Source: Gorsachius magnificus (lineage: Eukaryota; Chordata; Aves; Pelecaniformes; Ardeidae). Taken from it: a stretch of 64,000 nucleotides of DNA. The notes below the pieces were generated by a model. It made no database searches, was not told where the DNA came from, and saw only the letters and a program-made list of their open reading frames with translations. Position 1 is the stretch's first letter, and each line of letters starts with the position of its first letter. The stretch spans positions 53,961,586 through 54,025,585 of the forward strand of contig CM067082.1 in NCBI GenBank assembly GCA_034008185.1, given 5' to 3'. Made by a program: the position numbers and the translations under genes. This document shows positions 1 through 10,555 of this stretch, in pieces.

Positions 1-3000
1 GAGATTTCTCCATCAGAAAGCTCTAAAAGTCCAGATCTTCAATCTAGGTCTCTTATTTTAAACCACGCAAAATAACTTAGAAACACAAGTGTTTTATTAT
101 ACCTCATAAAGATCATGTTGGTCACGTTGTAAAATCTCTTCTACTAGCCCCAGCCCTTTACCCTATTATATTTTAAATGAATGGTATGTGTGTGACCCTC
201 AAAAGTAGTTGTGAACAACTCATTTCCAGTAGTGTTTACAGTATCTATACACATGCAGAAACAACTACTTCTCATACCGGCAATGCCCCTTTGTGTTTAA
301 TTACACTTTCAAAATACATTTAAATATATTTGATAAGGCTTTGATGCAAACCTTATACAATAGGCTGTACTTGAACCTGCTATAATACTAACCACTTGGG
401 CCATGGCAGCACTGTGACCTACAGGAACACAGTAACCAAAGCCCTGGGCTTTTCCATAAGAGATACTGTGGCTACTTCTGAGCTGGTAAAGACAGAGAGA
501 TGAGGACTGCTGAGGGCCGTCCCAAAAGGCATGCCACCAGCAGCCAGCTTGCTCTGGATGCTGAGGTTTTGCGAGTGTGGGTCTACATCTTTTCCTGATG
601 GTTTGACTTCAGACCACAGAGCAATTCTCAGCAAATTTAAGTTACTAACATGGGCTTAGCCAAAGAGAAATTCCCTGTCCTGAAAACCTCAACATCTAAA
701 GAGCTGGGTCTCACAGACTACTGCAGGAAGGGAGTATCTTAAACAAAAAACTTAAACAGTGTCACAATATGGATACATCACATTGGCTCCATGTCTATCT
801 TGTTTTGCATCTATTTACTTTAGTAGTCTCCAGTCCATAGCTCACAAGGTAACGTCCACTCCCAGATGACCTGGCATGGCTCAGACCAAAGACCCCATGC
901 AGCTGCAACCCAAGTGGACCGGCAGCCAGAAGTATGATGCCACCACAGGCAGAGTCCTCCAGGGGACTGTAAAACCGATTCCATGGAAAAAATACATATT
1001 GAAAAATGCATCTCAGTTTCAAACAACTTAGCATGCAGAAATGTGAGCAAAGAACTCTAGAGGACACTGCATTTAGCTTGTGGATCGCTTCCTGTGTCCT
1101 TAAACAGATCCACCTCTGATGAAAAGGTAAGAAAGAAGACATTTTTCTCTTTCAGTTTTCTACAGAAACTCATTTCCCTTCACTATCCCTTTTTGTTGTA
1201 CACACTTAATTTTCTTTAAAACTGCAGGACAGTAAATTCAGCCTTCTCTTTGCTTCTATGCACGTTGCTACCAGGTTTTTTCAATGAGACCTTTTTTCTA
1301 TTTTTGGCTGAATTTCATGATGAAGGGTACATTTTTCTGAAACTTTGACAATAAGAACCATCTTGCTAAAAAAGGCCATTTCAAATTCCTGAGTGTTAAT
1401 TGATTTCTTTACTGAACATTTCAGGAGTTTCTTTCTCCTTTTTTTGTTTTTTACAAACATGAGAGCATTTTTCTTTCAGTCAAAGATAAGGAAATTGAGT
1501 TTGGTATCTTTTTTCTCTTACAGTTTGGAGGCTTTGCAAGGGAAGTAAATGAGAAACAATCCTGGTTTTACTCTGACTTTCAGCAATATGTCCTTTTCTC
1601 TGACTAATGGGAAATATGCTGGTTTGGGAAATAAGCGAGGCTAAGATTATGAGGAGGAAAATAGCATGAGGTTGTTCCCTTTAGCAGGAACCACCGGTGA
1701 CAGGAGAAAATGAGGAAAAACTAAATTCCTCTGCTTTCTTGTTTTGCTATCCCCCTCCCTGAACAGCTACAGAGCTGATGCTTCTTCATTCACAGCTCAT
1801 CTTCTGTGTTACATTTTGTCTGAGTTTGTACCATTATTAATTCCCCCTCTGGAGCCAGCATCGGGCTGACCTGCATGAAGAGCTTCTAGACAATTCCCCC
1901 TTGTCATGACACTGCATATATCTGATTGAAAGCTCACTGAGATCAATGAGACTCCTTCAAATAAAGTCAATAGACATTGTATCAGGCCCAAAAGGTTCCA
2001 GTCCGAAAAAATGACTGAAAATAGCCCCAAGAGCTCCTGTGTTTATTGTCTCTCAATGATTTCTACATGAAATACGTTCAAATTGTAAGTAAAATAATAT
2101 ACTTCCTTCCTGATTGAAAATCTCTACCTGGAGTCTTAAGGCATCTTATCTATTTTCTATATCCATTCTGAAAGTTCAGGAGGTCAAATTGGGTCATGCT
2201 GCTAAAAATGTGAGGTTTCATCATCAGTGTGGTATTTCTGCAATATTTGGCTCTTGAAGGAAAGAAAGCAAAAAGCTCTCATTAGGGTCCTCTCTGTCAT
2301 CTGTGGTCATGAGGTCTCCACACGAATGACTGAACAGACAATTCTGAGTGTCTTATGTGCCATGAAGAAATAGGGAAAGTGTGTTATCCACAGAGCTGAG
2401 CAGGTCTCTGGTGGGTGCAGCAGAGTGTCAGTCAAACCATGCCCTGCCTCCTGACCTTGGAGCAAGGGCATATGATATATGATGACCCATTCCATCACCA
2501 TGTTTGTGCTTGCAAAATGAAGGCCCTGCAAACTGCAGCAGGAATATGTGAGGCACTGTGAGCACACTGCTTTCAGCAAAGATTTATTGAAATGCCATAA
2601 ATCAAGTGGCTTGGGAAAATTAGAAGAGGTGATGGTAAAGGAAAATTAAAGTAAAGAAAGGAGATGGAAAGGAATATGATAAAAGAGAGGCAGAGTTCAA
2701 AGAAGAATCTAATCCATGAGTAATAAGTACTGTTGGTATTAGTTGCCTGGACATACTGCATGAAAATCTCTCTTTAGCAAAGAATTACGAGCAACTTTAA
2801 CTGAAATAATGCTGCCTTGGCAGGCTGACGGCTAGGCAATAGCGTATATTAGCAGAGAATTTTTTTAGCGAGCCCCAAGACTGACTTTTTTTTGCACTTC
2901 TATGGTTTAGCTTGACACCTCAGAAGCTTTTCGCAGGACTGTAAATTTTATCCTAACAGAGCTATATAAAAAACTTGTACCAGCCCACTTTCATGTGTGG

Positions 3001-3327
3001 CCAGCCTTTGTTGTCTAAAGGTTACACAGAAAGTGCCCGTGAAAGATCTGTGTATAGACAGTGTCAATCAATTATGTTACCATGATTGATTTCCACTTGG
3101 CTTTGATCCCGCATATAAGTAGCTTACACTTATTCACATAGGTTTCTGTGAAAGAAAAGCCAAGTGCTCCTACCTATTCCTCTGCATGATTACTGTTGTA
3201 CAAGAGATTTCGCATTGCAAGCAGCCAGCATTACTAACATTCCCTGTTTTGCCAAGCCAGAGAGCTGGTGCATTCACCTCTCCCAGGGATGGGCAGCAGG
3301 TTCCTAACCCGGTGCTGCTGAAGGATC
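1..3327. other. Noncoding sequence, nothing recognised
   Basis: AT-rich unique-looking sequence. The open frames here (up to about 115 codons) have cysteine-rich or low-complexity translations with no family motif and no convincing splice-site framing. No repeat family, tRNA or CpG cluster was recognised. It is probably intergenic. Confidence 0.6.
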
Positions 3328-3377
3328 ATAGAATCATAGAATGCTTTGGGTTGGAAGGGACCCCTAGAGGTCATCTA
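3328..3377 (-). repeat. CR1 LINE, 3'-terminal fragment
   Basis: On the plus strand this reads tcatagaatcatagaatg, then tttgggttggaagggacc, then a degenerate aggtcatctag. That is the reverse complement of the CR1 3' end (gacct...cttccaaccc...ATTCTATGA repeats). Only about 50 bp remain, so the copy is severely 5'-truncated, as is usual for CR1 insertions. A larger CR1 in the same orientation starts 120 bp away. Confidence 0.9.
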
Positions 3378-3497
3378 GCTTTGGAGCTTTGCTTTCCACA
3401 GTCTCCTCCTTCTCTGCTGTGGAAAAAGTGCAACCTCCCGCAACATCGGCTTTCTTAGAGATCAAGAGAATAGATTTTTGGAAGACCTTTGTTAAAG

Positions 3498-4039
3498 TCA
3501 TAGAATGGTTGGGGTTGGAAGGGACCTTTAAAGGTCATCTAGTCCAACCCCCCCTGCAGTGAGCAGGGACACCTTCAACCAGATCAGGTTGCTCAGAGCC
3601 CCGTCCAACCTGGCCTTGAATGTTCCCAGGGATGGGGCCTCCACCACCTCTCTGGGCAACCCATTCCAGTGTTTCACCACCCTCCTTGTAAAGAATTTCC
3701 TCCTTATATCCAGTCTAAATCTACCCGGTTTTAGTTTAAAACCATTACCCCTTGTCCTGTCACAGCTGGTCCTACTACAAAGATTATCCCCATCTTTCCT
3801 ATAGGCCCCCTTTAGGTACTGAAAGGCCGTAATCAGGTCTCCCCGCAGCCTTCTCTTCTCCAGGCTGAACAAGCCCAACTCTCTCAGCCTGTCCTCATAA
3901 GAGAGGTGCTCCAGCCCTCGGATCATGTTTGTGGTCTCCTCTGGACACACTCCAACAGCTCCGTGTCTTTCCTGTGCTGGGGACCCCAGAGCTGGACGCA
4001 GCCCTGCAGGTGAGGTCTCACCAGAGCAGAGCAGAGGGC
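3498..4039 (-). repeat. CR1 LINE, 5'-truncated copy (ORF2 C-terminal part)
   Basis: Minus-strand CR1 of about 540 bp. The 3' end (tcatagaatggtt, then ggttggaagggacc) lies at the low coordinate. The minus strand encodes the C-terminal ORF2 segment that follows the reverse transcriptase domain, with [20 protein letters not shown] and a later [16 protein letters not shown]. The readable frame spans about 3528-3950. The copy breaks off near 4039, in the region coding for the conserved [11 protein letters not shown] stretch. It has no endonuclease or RT core and cannot move itself. The 3' tail has a single ATTCTATGA-type unit rather than an array. Confidence 0.95.
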
Positions 4040-7000
4040 ATACTGAAACAAAAGACTTGTCTGTCTTTACTGACTTTACTGTATTGCAGATAACTCACTG
4101 GAGGAAAGAAAAAAGTGTTGTGGAATTAAGCACATAGGCTGAATGGACAGTGGGTTTTGTATCTGATAAACCTTGATCTTTGATAAATGCAGATATTTTT
4201 AATCCTGGAGCTCAAAACAGACCTAGAACTCCCATAGATTAAAGCATTCAATTTATATGAATGAGCAGTACGTAATGTATTTCCCTGTGCCTCAGATGAA
4301 AGGTCTCAGTCTGTCCTTTGTACAATGCTCAGGGTACTTCAGGGTCTCTGAAAGTTCTCCATCAATCGTCTCTGGCAGGTCCCACGGCTGTTGGTGAATC
4401 ATCCCTGTTAGGTAAGACCAGAATCTTTATATGAATTTTAATTACTATTTTTGGCATTTAGGCACTGCACAAGTACCTAAAACAGGAGTACAGTCAGGCT
4501 ACCTACACGCTGGAGTACCAAACTCATTCTGTTCGGTCACAGACATTTTCATTTAACCTTCAAAGAATCTGAAGGTTTCCATTTAAATTAGATTTCTCTA
4601 CCCTCTCTCCAGATACTTCCTGATCATTCACCCATCCCTCACCTCTATTCCCTGCCTCACTGTCAGGGCTTCACTGAAGTTCTCCCAGGCAGAAGTAGAG
4701 CAGGAAGAGCTGTAGTAGTAGTAAGAGAGGGAGTTTTCTCAGAAGTTTACACTGTGATCACACTCAGTGCAAAGGTAAAATCAAGGCAACTCCAAAGAAA
4801 CTCATCAACTTCATTGTAAAGTAATGCACTACTCTGGCTTGAAATATCTGTTTCTTTCTTTTGTTACTTTTCTGTCTGCAGAAATATACCGTAAAAATAG
4901 AGAGAGTTTTTTATAGTTGTTCATTTTGATTAATATCTCTAGGGGGAAAAAGAAGGAATTATTTGTCTCACTTTATATTATTTTCAGACTGACTTCCTAT
5001 GAAAGGGAAGCTTAAGCAGTCACACTTAACTGTCCATCTGCCTGTTCATCTGTTGAGCTGTCTGTCAGTCCCTCCTCCTCCATAGTTTTTTGAGCCCACT
5101 AGCCACTTTCAGTCAAATTTGACAAATGGCATCATAAAATCAGTAGTGGGTACCAAATGAGAGCACCCACTGAGGGGATGGCAGCAGCCAGCTGGCCAAC
5201 CAGCATGTGAACGTTGCCTAGCCAGTCAGTGTGCGCCAAACTAGCCAGAGAGCAAGGCACCCCTTGCACAGGCCACCAGGTAGGGGCGGCTGGGGACATT
5301 GCACGGGTGATGTGTAAGACATCTGCGCCACTTCAGCCACTAATGGAATACCTGCTAGTGCAGCGTATCAAACCTGTGAATGACTGGTGACTTGATGCAT
5401 AGATGTACACCAACACCTGTGCTGCTATGAGCATGAGATATTTGCTGTTGGATAGGGTGGACAATGTCTGCTCTACGTCCTACACTCAGTTAGGCTTAGG
5501 AGAACGTTTGCTCTGCATTTGTTCTGCCAAAATGCCATGCACGGGCAGCAGGGAGGAAAGCTGCCTTTGCCTTGCTAGAAAGGAGACATTTCTCTTTTCC
5601 TGGAAGCAACCAAGCTCCCTTTGGTGGAGAAACCCCCCACACCCAAGCAAGGAAGAGACAGGCAGGAAGACCGAGCAGGAGAGGCAGAGGCAAGGACTGG
5701 AAGGTTCCTAGGCAGAGCAGGGAGACAGCACACATGCAGGTCTTGGGTACGAGAGGAAAGGTTTGTCCTCATGACCCAGAGCAAGAGCTCTGTGGCTTTT
5801 GTAGCATCTAACAGCTGCTGCATTGCAGACAGCCATGCAGTCACTGGCCTAGGAATGAGCTGGAGGTAAGGCTCTATCTCACAGAGGCTTAGCAGTAGTT
5901 TTCTGTGCAGCCCCCTCCCATTCATATTCTGATTCAGCCTGAGTTTTCTGTGGTTTAAAATGTTCAGTGTTTCACTGTGCGTTCCAGTAAAACCCTTTTC
6001 CTGTTGTTCAAAGGCCCCCTGGTGCTGCTAACATGCTTGTTTTAAATAAACTGTTTGGGCAGAGTCACCTCAAGGCTCTGGCTGGCTCTGGGTCCCATGA
6101 CGCTGGCCAACTTTTCCTGATGTTTGTTCCTACCTTCCATATGCATCACCTTACCTGCTGGTCAGAGACTGAAAAATCAGATAAGGTCCTTGCTTGCTAT
6201 TGCATGTAGTGGGAGATATGGGAAGAGGAATGAGTGGCAGGAGTAGTATTCAAGGATTGCTGGCATTGGCTTCTTTCAGTTTTGATGTAATCTCCCCCTT
6301 TGCATCCATCTTGAGTCCCAACTGCCTTCCAAGTCCAAAAATCCAAACCAAAATGCCGGTCTGCACAACAATTCCTGCTACTCCAACCTGGTCATAAAAA
6401 CTCCCAGAAATATCTGGAAACATCTACAAAATACATGCACATTGTCAGCAGAGACCCTGGTAGCACACAGAATTTGGAAGATGAAAGAAAAGAAAGTAAA
6501 ATTTTAGGGCAGAAATGACCAGGGGCAAAACCACACATAGATTTATAAGTGTGGGGGTTTTCAATAGGCTGGTATAGTTCTTCCTGGAGAAAGAAGAACA
6601 TTGCTGCTACTCTTGACACAATAAATATTGACAAGCTGTTGCAAGCAGCTGGGGTAGGGGGTGGGGGTTGCTTTCTATCAAAAGGCTGGGGGTTGCTTTC
6701 TATCAAAAGGCTAGATATGGGAAGAAGCCAGAATAGGAAACTAAAATGGACTAAGTGACCTCTGGAAGCCTTTCAGCCCTATGGGTTTTTTATTTTTATT
6801 TCCACACAATAATTGGGTCCAGAATCTTTCTTGATAATCAAACAGTGGCATTTTCATTGAGTTTATTTAAACTGGGATTGGTTTATACACTGTATGACAA
6901 CCAAACTTCAAGGACTCTCAACAGGTGAAATCAAGCAGGTTATGCTAACAAAGCACCAGTCTGAATCACTGAGATTTTTTCTTTTAACAGAGAATGAGAC

Positions 7001-9531
7001 TACAAGGTCTTGACATCTGCCAATACACATCAGAAAGAAAAGAAAATCTTTGAAGAAGATTGGCTTTAAGGTAAGGTTCAGCTACTGAAAAGTACTTTGT
7101 GCCTTGATTTAGGCATACAACCCCTTGGAAATGAGACTTTGGACTTAATTCACAAATTGAAATTTTAATAGTAAAAGAAGGCCCACTGCACTGTTTTATA
7201 GTGCTGCTGTGACTATTACATCTCTGAAGGAGTTCATTTATTCATTGTTCTTGATATGGTCAAGCTGGCCAGGTAAAGATAATTTAAAGCTGATTGTTCC
7301 TGAGGCAAAACAAAAAAAAATCCCTTGGATACAGAGAGTTAGCTCTAATGCCTTCTCTACTAACAGTTAAATAGAGTAACTGGTTCTTCAGATTCAGGGT
7401 TTTTAATTTCCCAGGCCACAGCACACCACAACTAACTGTATTACTCACAAGGTACGAGGTTCCCTGGTAGAACGTAACTCAATGTGACTGATGTGAGCAA
7501 CTTTGATGTGGGCATGTATCCCTCAACCATGCCATGCTGTTAGACACGTCAACCATTTCAGACCAAAGCTTCCTTCCATCCTACGCAGTCCCGGTATCAT
7601 CAGTTCAACACTAGGAATCAAATTAGTGACTGCCAGAGGGTCAGGTTTACAACAGTGCTTATACTCACAAAAGGAACAAACCTCACTACACTAGGATTTC
7701 TATTCTGCTATTTTTGGTTGCATTTCCTCTCTAACGTTCCCTACCAGGCTTTTGGGCTTGTAGTAGGTTGATGGTTACATAATACAGATTATATTAATGA
7801 CAGTAATAAACCTGAAGTGCAATTTTATCTTTCTTCCTCAAACAAGGAATCTGGTTGGGAAGAAATGGGGGATTTCTTTAAAAAAAAAAAAAGTGAACAG
7901 TAAAGTTGGGAACCAGGCTTGCTAAAATTTCGAAGTAGTTCTTACATATTGCTCTGGCACAATCTGCAAATGCTATAAAACACCGAAAAACTTGGAGACA
8001 AATTAAATTAAAAACATTATGTTCTCAGAAATATACAACCCATTCATTTCAATGTGCTAGGACAAACTGAATGAGCAGACAGAGCACATTTCTAAACTGA
8101 AGGATGTGTTCCACTTTTGCTTATTTTCTTGTGTATTTTTTCACTGTCTTAAATTACGTAAGTTGTTGGCTTTTCACATTTTGCTTTCCTAGAAAACCAT
8201 AAATTAGACTAGAACATGCCTTTTCTTCAACTTTTGTTTTGGTACATTAACCAGCGCAACTCTTTCAATGTTTTCTAATCTTCACAGTTAAATACAGTAA
8301 AGCCATGCACAGCAGTCTATAAAATATTGGATTGTGTTCTCAACACAGCGAAGCATAAACCACAGTCCCCAAAAGGATGGAATGAGTAATACAAGCAAAA
8401 GAAAAATAGTCCCTTATAAAACACAAACCTTATGTTGCGGTAGTGTAGAGAAAACTATGCAACGTGCTTCCATCATCAGCGTCACTGCATCTTCAGTCAG
8501 CCATGTCTTTTGTGGACTCAGTGTTCACTGAATACTTAAAAGTTATGCTAAAACATTTAATAAATGATGCACTAAACATCTGATCATCTGTCAACTCCAA
8601 CTACACTGGAAAATGTTAAAAAACAGGCAAGTGCTTTTATCACAGATTGTGCTCTCCACCAGTTTGTTATTTGCACTGCATGAATAATTTTTGACTCTAA
8701 AAGTAATATTAAAATCCATTTCCCAATGGTATCTACATATATTGCACTGTACTTCTAGGTCCTACAACATAAAATATTTAAATAATTTGAATTTTTTTTG
8801 TGAGGCAGTAGAAGAAACATTAGCAGTGGGGAGAGGAAAGTAGAGGATGTGTAAAATATTTCATAGTACAAGCTTTCTCAGACTGTACAAAGTACAGCAA
8901 ATAAAGCCATGTAATATTAATAGAGAGGGAGAAAGGAAACTTGCTGAAAGGCCATTTCTTTGTGCTCTCGGTGGATTTGTATTTTTTTTTTCTTTCTCAA
9001 GTTTTTCTAGATTCTTTCTGTCTTCAGATCAAATTTTCAGGTAATAGGCTGCACTACTCAGGACAAAAATGCACATAGTCAACAGACAAGTCGCCACTGG
9101 TTTCGGTGGAGATGCCATGTTTCACCTACTCCACACAAAGATTTACAAGGCTAATTATCTTCCAGAAGTACTGATTTTCCCTAAACAGCCCGGGCTAAGG
9201 AAGGGCATCGCTGCATGGAACAGGGGTCCGATAGAACAATGGTCGTGTCCTCCTGCTTGGAAATCAAATGGCTTTTTGTATAATTCTTTGTAAAAATTCC
9301 CACAGATTTCAAAACTTCTTTTCCTTAAATACCTTGGCTCTAGAAGCCCTGGGCCACTACCTGGGCCTGGTCAATCACAAGTTAGCAATGTCACAAGGTC
9401 CCTTTAGCAGTTTGGATTGCTTTACACTGAAAGCTCCTTGTGGAGTGGTAAAAAAAGGGGAACCGGTAGCCTCTAGATAGCCTCTCCATTAGAATTCCAA
9501 GAGATTATTACAAAACTTGCAGAACTACAAG
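4040..9531. other. Noncoding sequence; one small duplication inside
   Basis: No gene or repeat family recognised. 5150-5900 is richer in G+C than its surroundings and has several overlapping open frames on both strands (up to 116 codons), but these shadow each other and none carries a known motif. Simple A or T runs occur near 7880 and 8985. A 25-bp tandem duplication at 6663-6712 is listed separately. Confidence 0.55.
6663..6712. repeat. Perfect 25-bp tandem duplication
   Basis: The unit gggggttgctttctatcaaa (first 20 bases) plus aggct occurs twice back to back, at 6663-6687 and 6688-6712, with no differences. It follows a G-rich stretch (ggggtagggggt). Two identical copies suggest a recent slippage or unequal-exchange event, or a polymorphic or assembly difference. 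Confidence 0.95.
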
Positions 9532-9707
9532 GGTATTGCATCTCTGTGGCAAAGTTTTGGTAGCAGGGGGGCTACAGGGGTGGCTATGAGAAGCTGCTGG
9601 AGGCTCCCCTCATGTCCAGCAGAACCAATGCCAGCCAGCTCCAAGACAGACCTGCCACTGGCCAAGGCCAAGCCCATCAGTGATGGTGGTAACACCTCCG
9701 AGATAAC

Positions 9708-9716
9708 ATATTTAAG
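9708..9716 (+). promoter_or_regulatory. TATA-like box of the solo LTR
   Basis: atatttaag, followed by aaggggg, at the expected place in the U3 region of the 9532-10555 LTR, in a conserved 'gataacatatttaagaagg' context. It would drive plus-strand transcription if the LTR promoter were still active. Activity is not shown by the sequence. Confidence 0.6.
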
Positions 9717-10363
9717 AAGGGGGGAAAGTCGCTGTGCAATTGCAGTGGGAGAGAGGAATGAGAATATGTGAGAGGAACAGCCCTGAAGATACCAATATCA
9801 ATGAAGAAGGAGGAGGAGGAGGTTCTCCAGGAGCAGAGATTCCCTGCATCCCATGATGCAGCCCATGATGAGGCAGGCTGTGCCCCTGCAGCCCGTGGAG
9901 GTCAACAGTGGGGCAGATCTCCACCTGCAGCCTGGGGAGTATCCCATACTGGAGCAGGTGGATGCCTGAAGGAGGCTGTGACCCCATGGGAACCCGGGGC
10001 CGGCAGGACCTGTGGCCCTGTGGGGAGGGGAACCCACGCTGGAGCAGTCTATTCTTGAAGGACTGCACCTCGTGGAAGGAACCCACGCTGGAACAGTTCA
10101 TGGAGGACTGTCTGCTGTGGGAGGGACCTCAGGCTGGAGCAAGGGCAGACTGTGAGGAGTTGTCCCCTGAGGAGAAAGGAGTGGCAGAGACAGCATGTGA
10201 AGAACTGACCCCAACCCCATTCCCTGTCTCCCTGTGCCACTGGAGGGGAGGAGAGAGAGAAATCAGGAGTGAAGTTGAGCCTGGGAAGAAGGGAGGGGTG
10301 GGGGCAAAGGTGTTTTAAGATTTAATTTTTATTTTCTCATTATCCTTCTCTGATTTGATTGGT

Positions 10364-10369
10364 AATAAA
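10364..10369 (+). terminator. Poly(A) signal AATAAA of the solo LTR
   Basis: ggtaataaattaaac lies about 190 bp before the LTR end, at the position this LTR family uses for its polyadenylation signal, downstream of a T-rich 'tctcattatccttctctg' stretch. It fixes the LTR orientation as plus strand. Confidence 0.6.
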
Positions 10370-10555
10370 TTAAACTAATTTTCCGCAAGTTGAGACTGTT
10401 TTGCCCGTGATGGCAATTGGTCAATGGTCTCTCCCTGTCCTTATCTCGACCCACGAGCCTTTTGTTGTATTTTCTCTCCCTTGTCCAGCTGAGGGGGGGA
10501 GTGATAGAGTGGCTTTGGTGGGCACCTGGCATCCATCCAGGGTCAACCCACCACA

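Larger units (their letters stand above)
9532..10555 (+). mobile_element. Complete solo LTR of an avian endogenous retrovirus
   Basis: About 1,024 bp running from GGTATTGC (the family normally starts TGTATTGC) to GGTCAACCCACCACA. The order of blocks matches a common avian LTR: 'ggttttggtagc...ggctacaggggtggc' near the 5' end, a TATA-like stretch at 9708, repeated 'cacgctggagcag' modules in the middle, a poly(A) signal near 10364, then 'tctcgacccacgagcctttt' and the terminal inverted CA end. CAAG flanks both ends (9528-9531 and 10556-10559), which fits a target-site duplication. No gag, pol or env sequence adjoins it, so it is a solo LTR left by recombination. Open frames inside it on both strands are not genes. 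The family name (ERVL-like) is from memory of avian repeats and less certain than the LTR call. Confidence 0.9.

Noticed and set aside
795..1142. 115-codon minus-strand open frame
   Set aside because: Overlaps another frame on the same strand in a different phase and has no family motif or splice framing. This length is expected by chance in 64 kb.
9712..10318. Overlapping open frames up to 136 codons on both strands
   Set aside because: They lie inside the solo LTR, whose repeated GC-rich modules keep several frames open at once. They are not genes.
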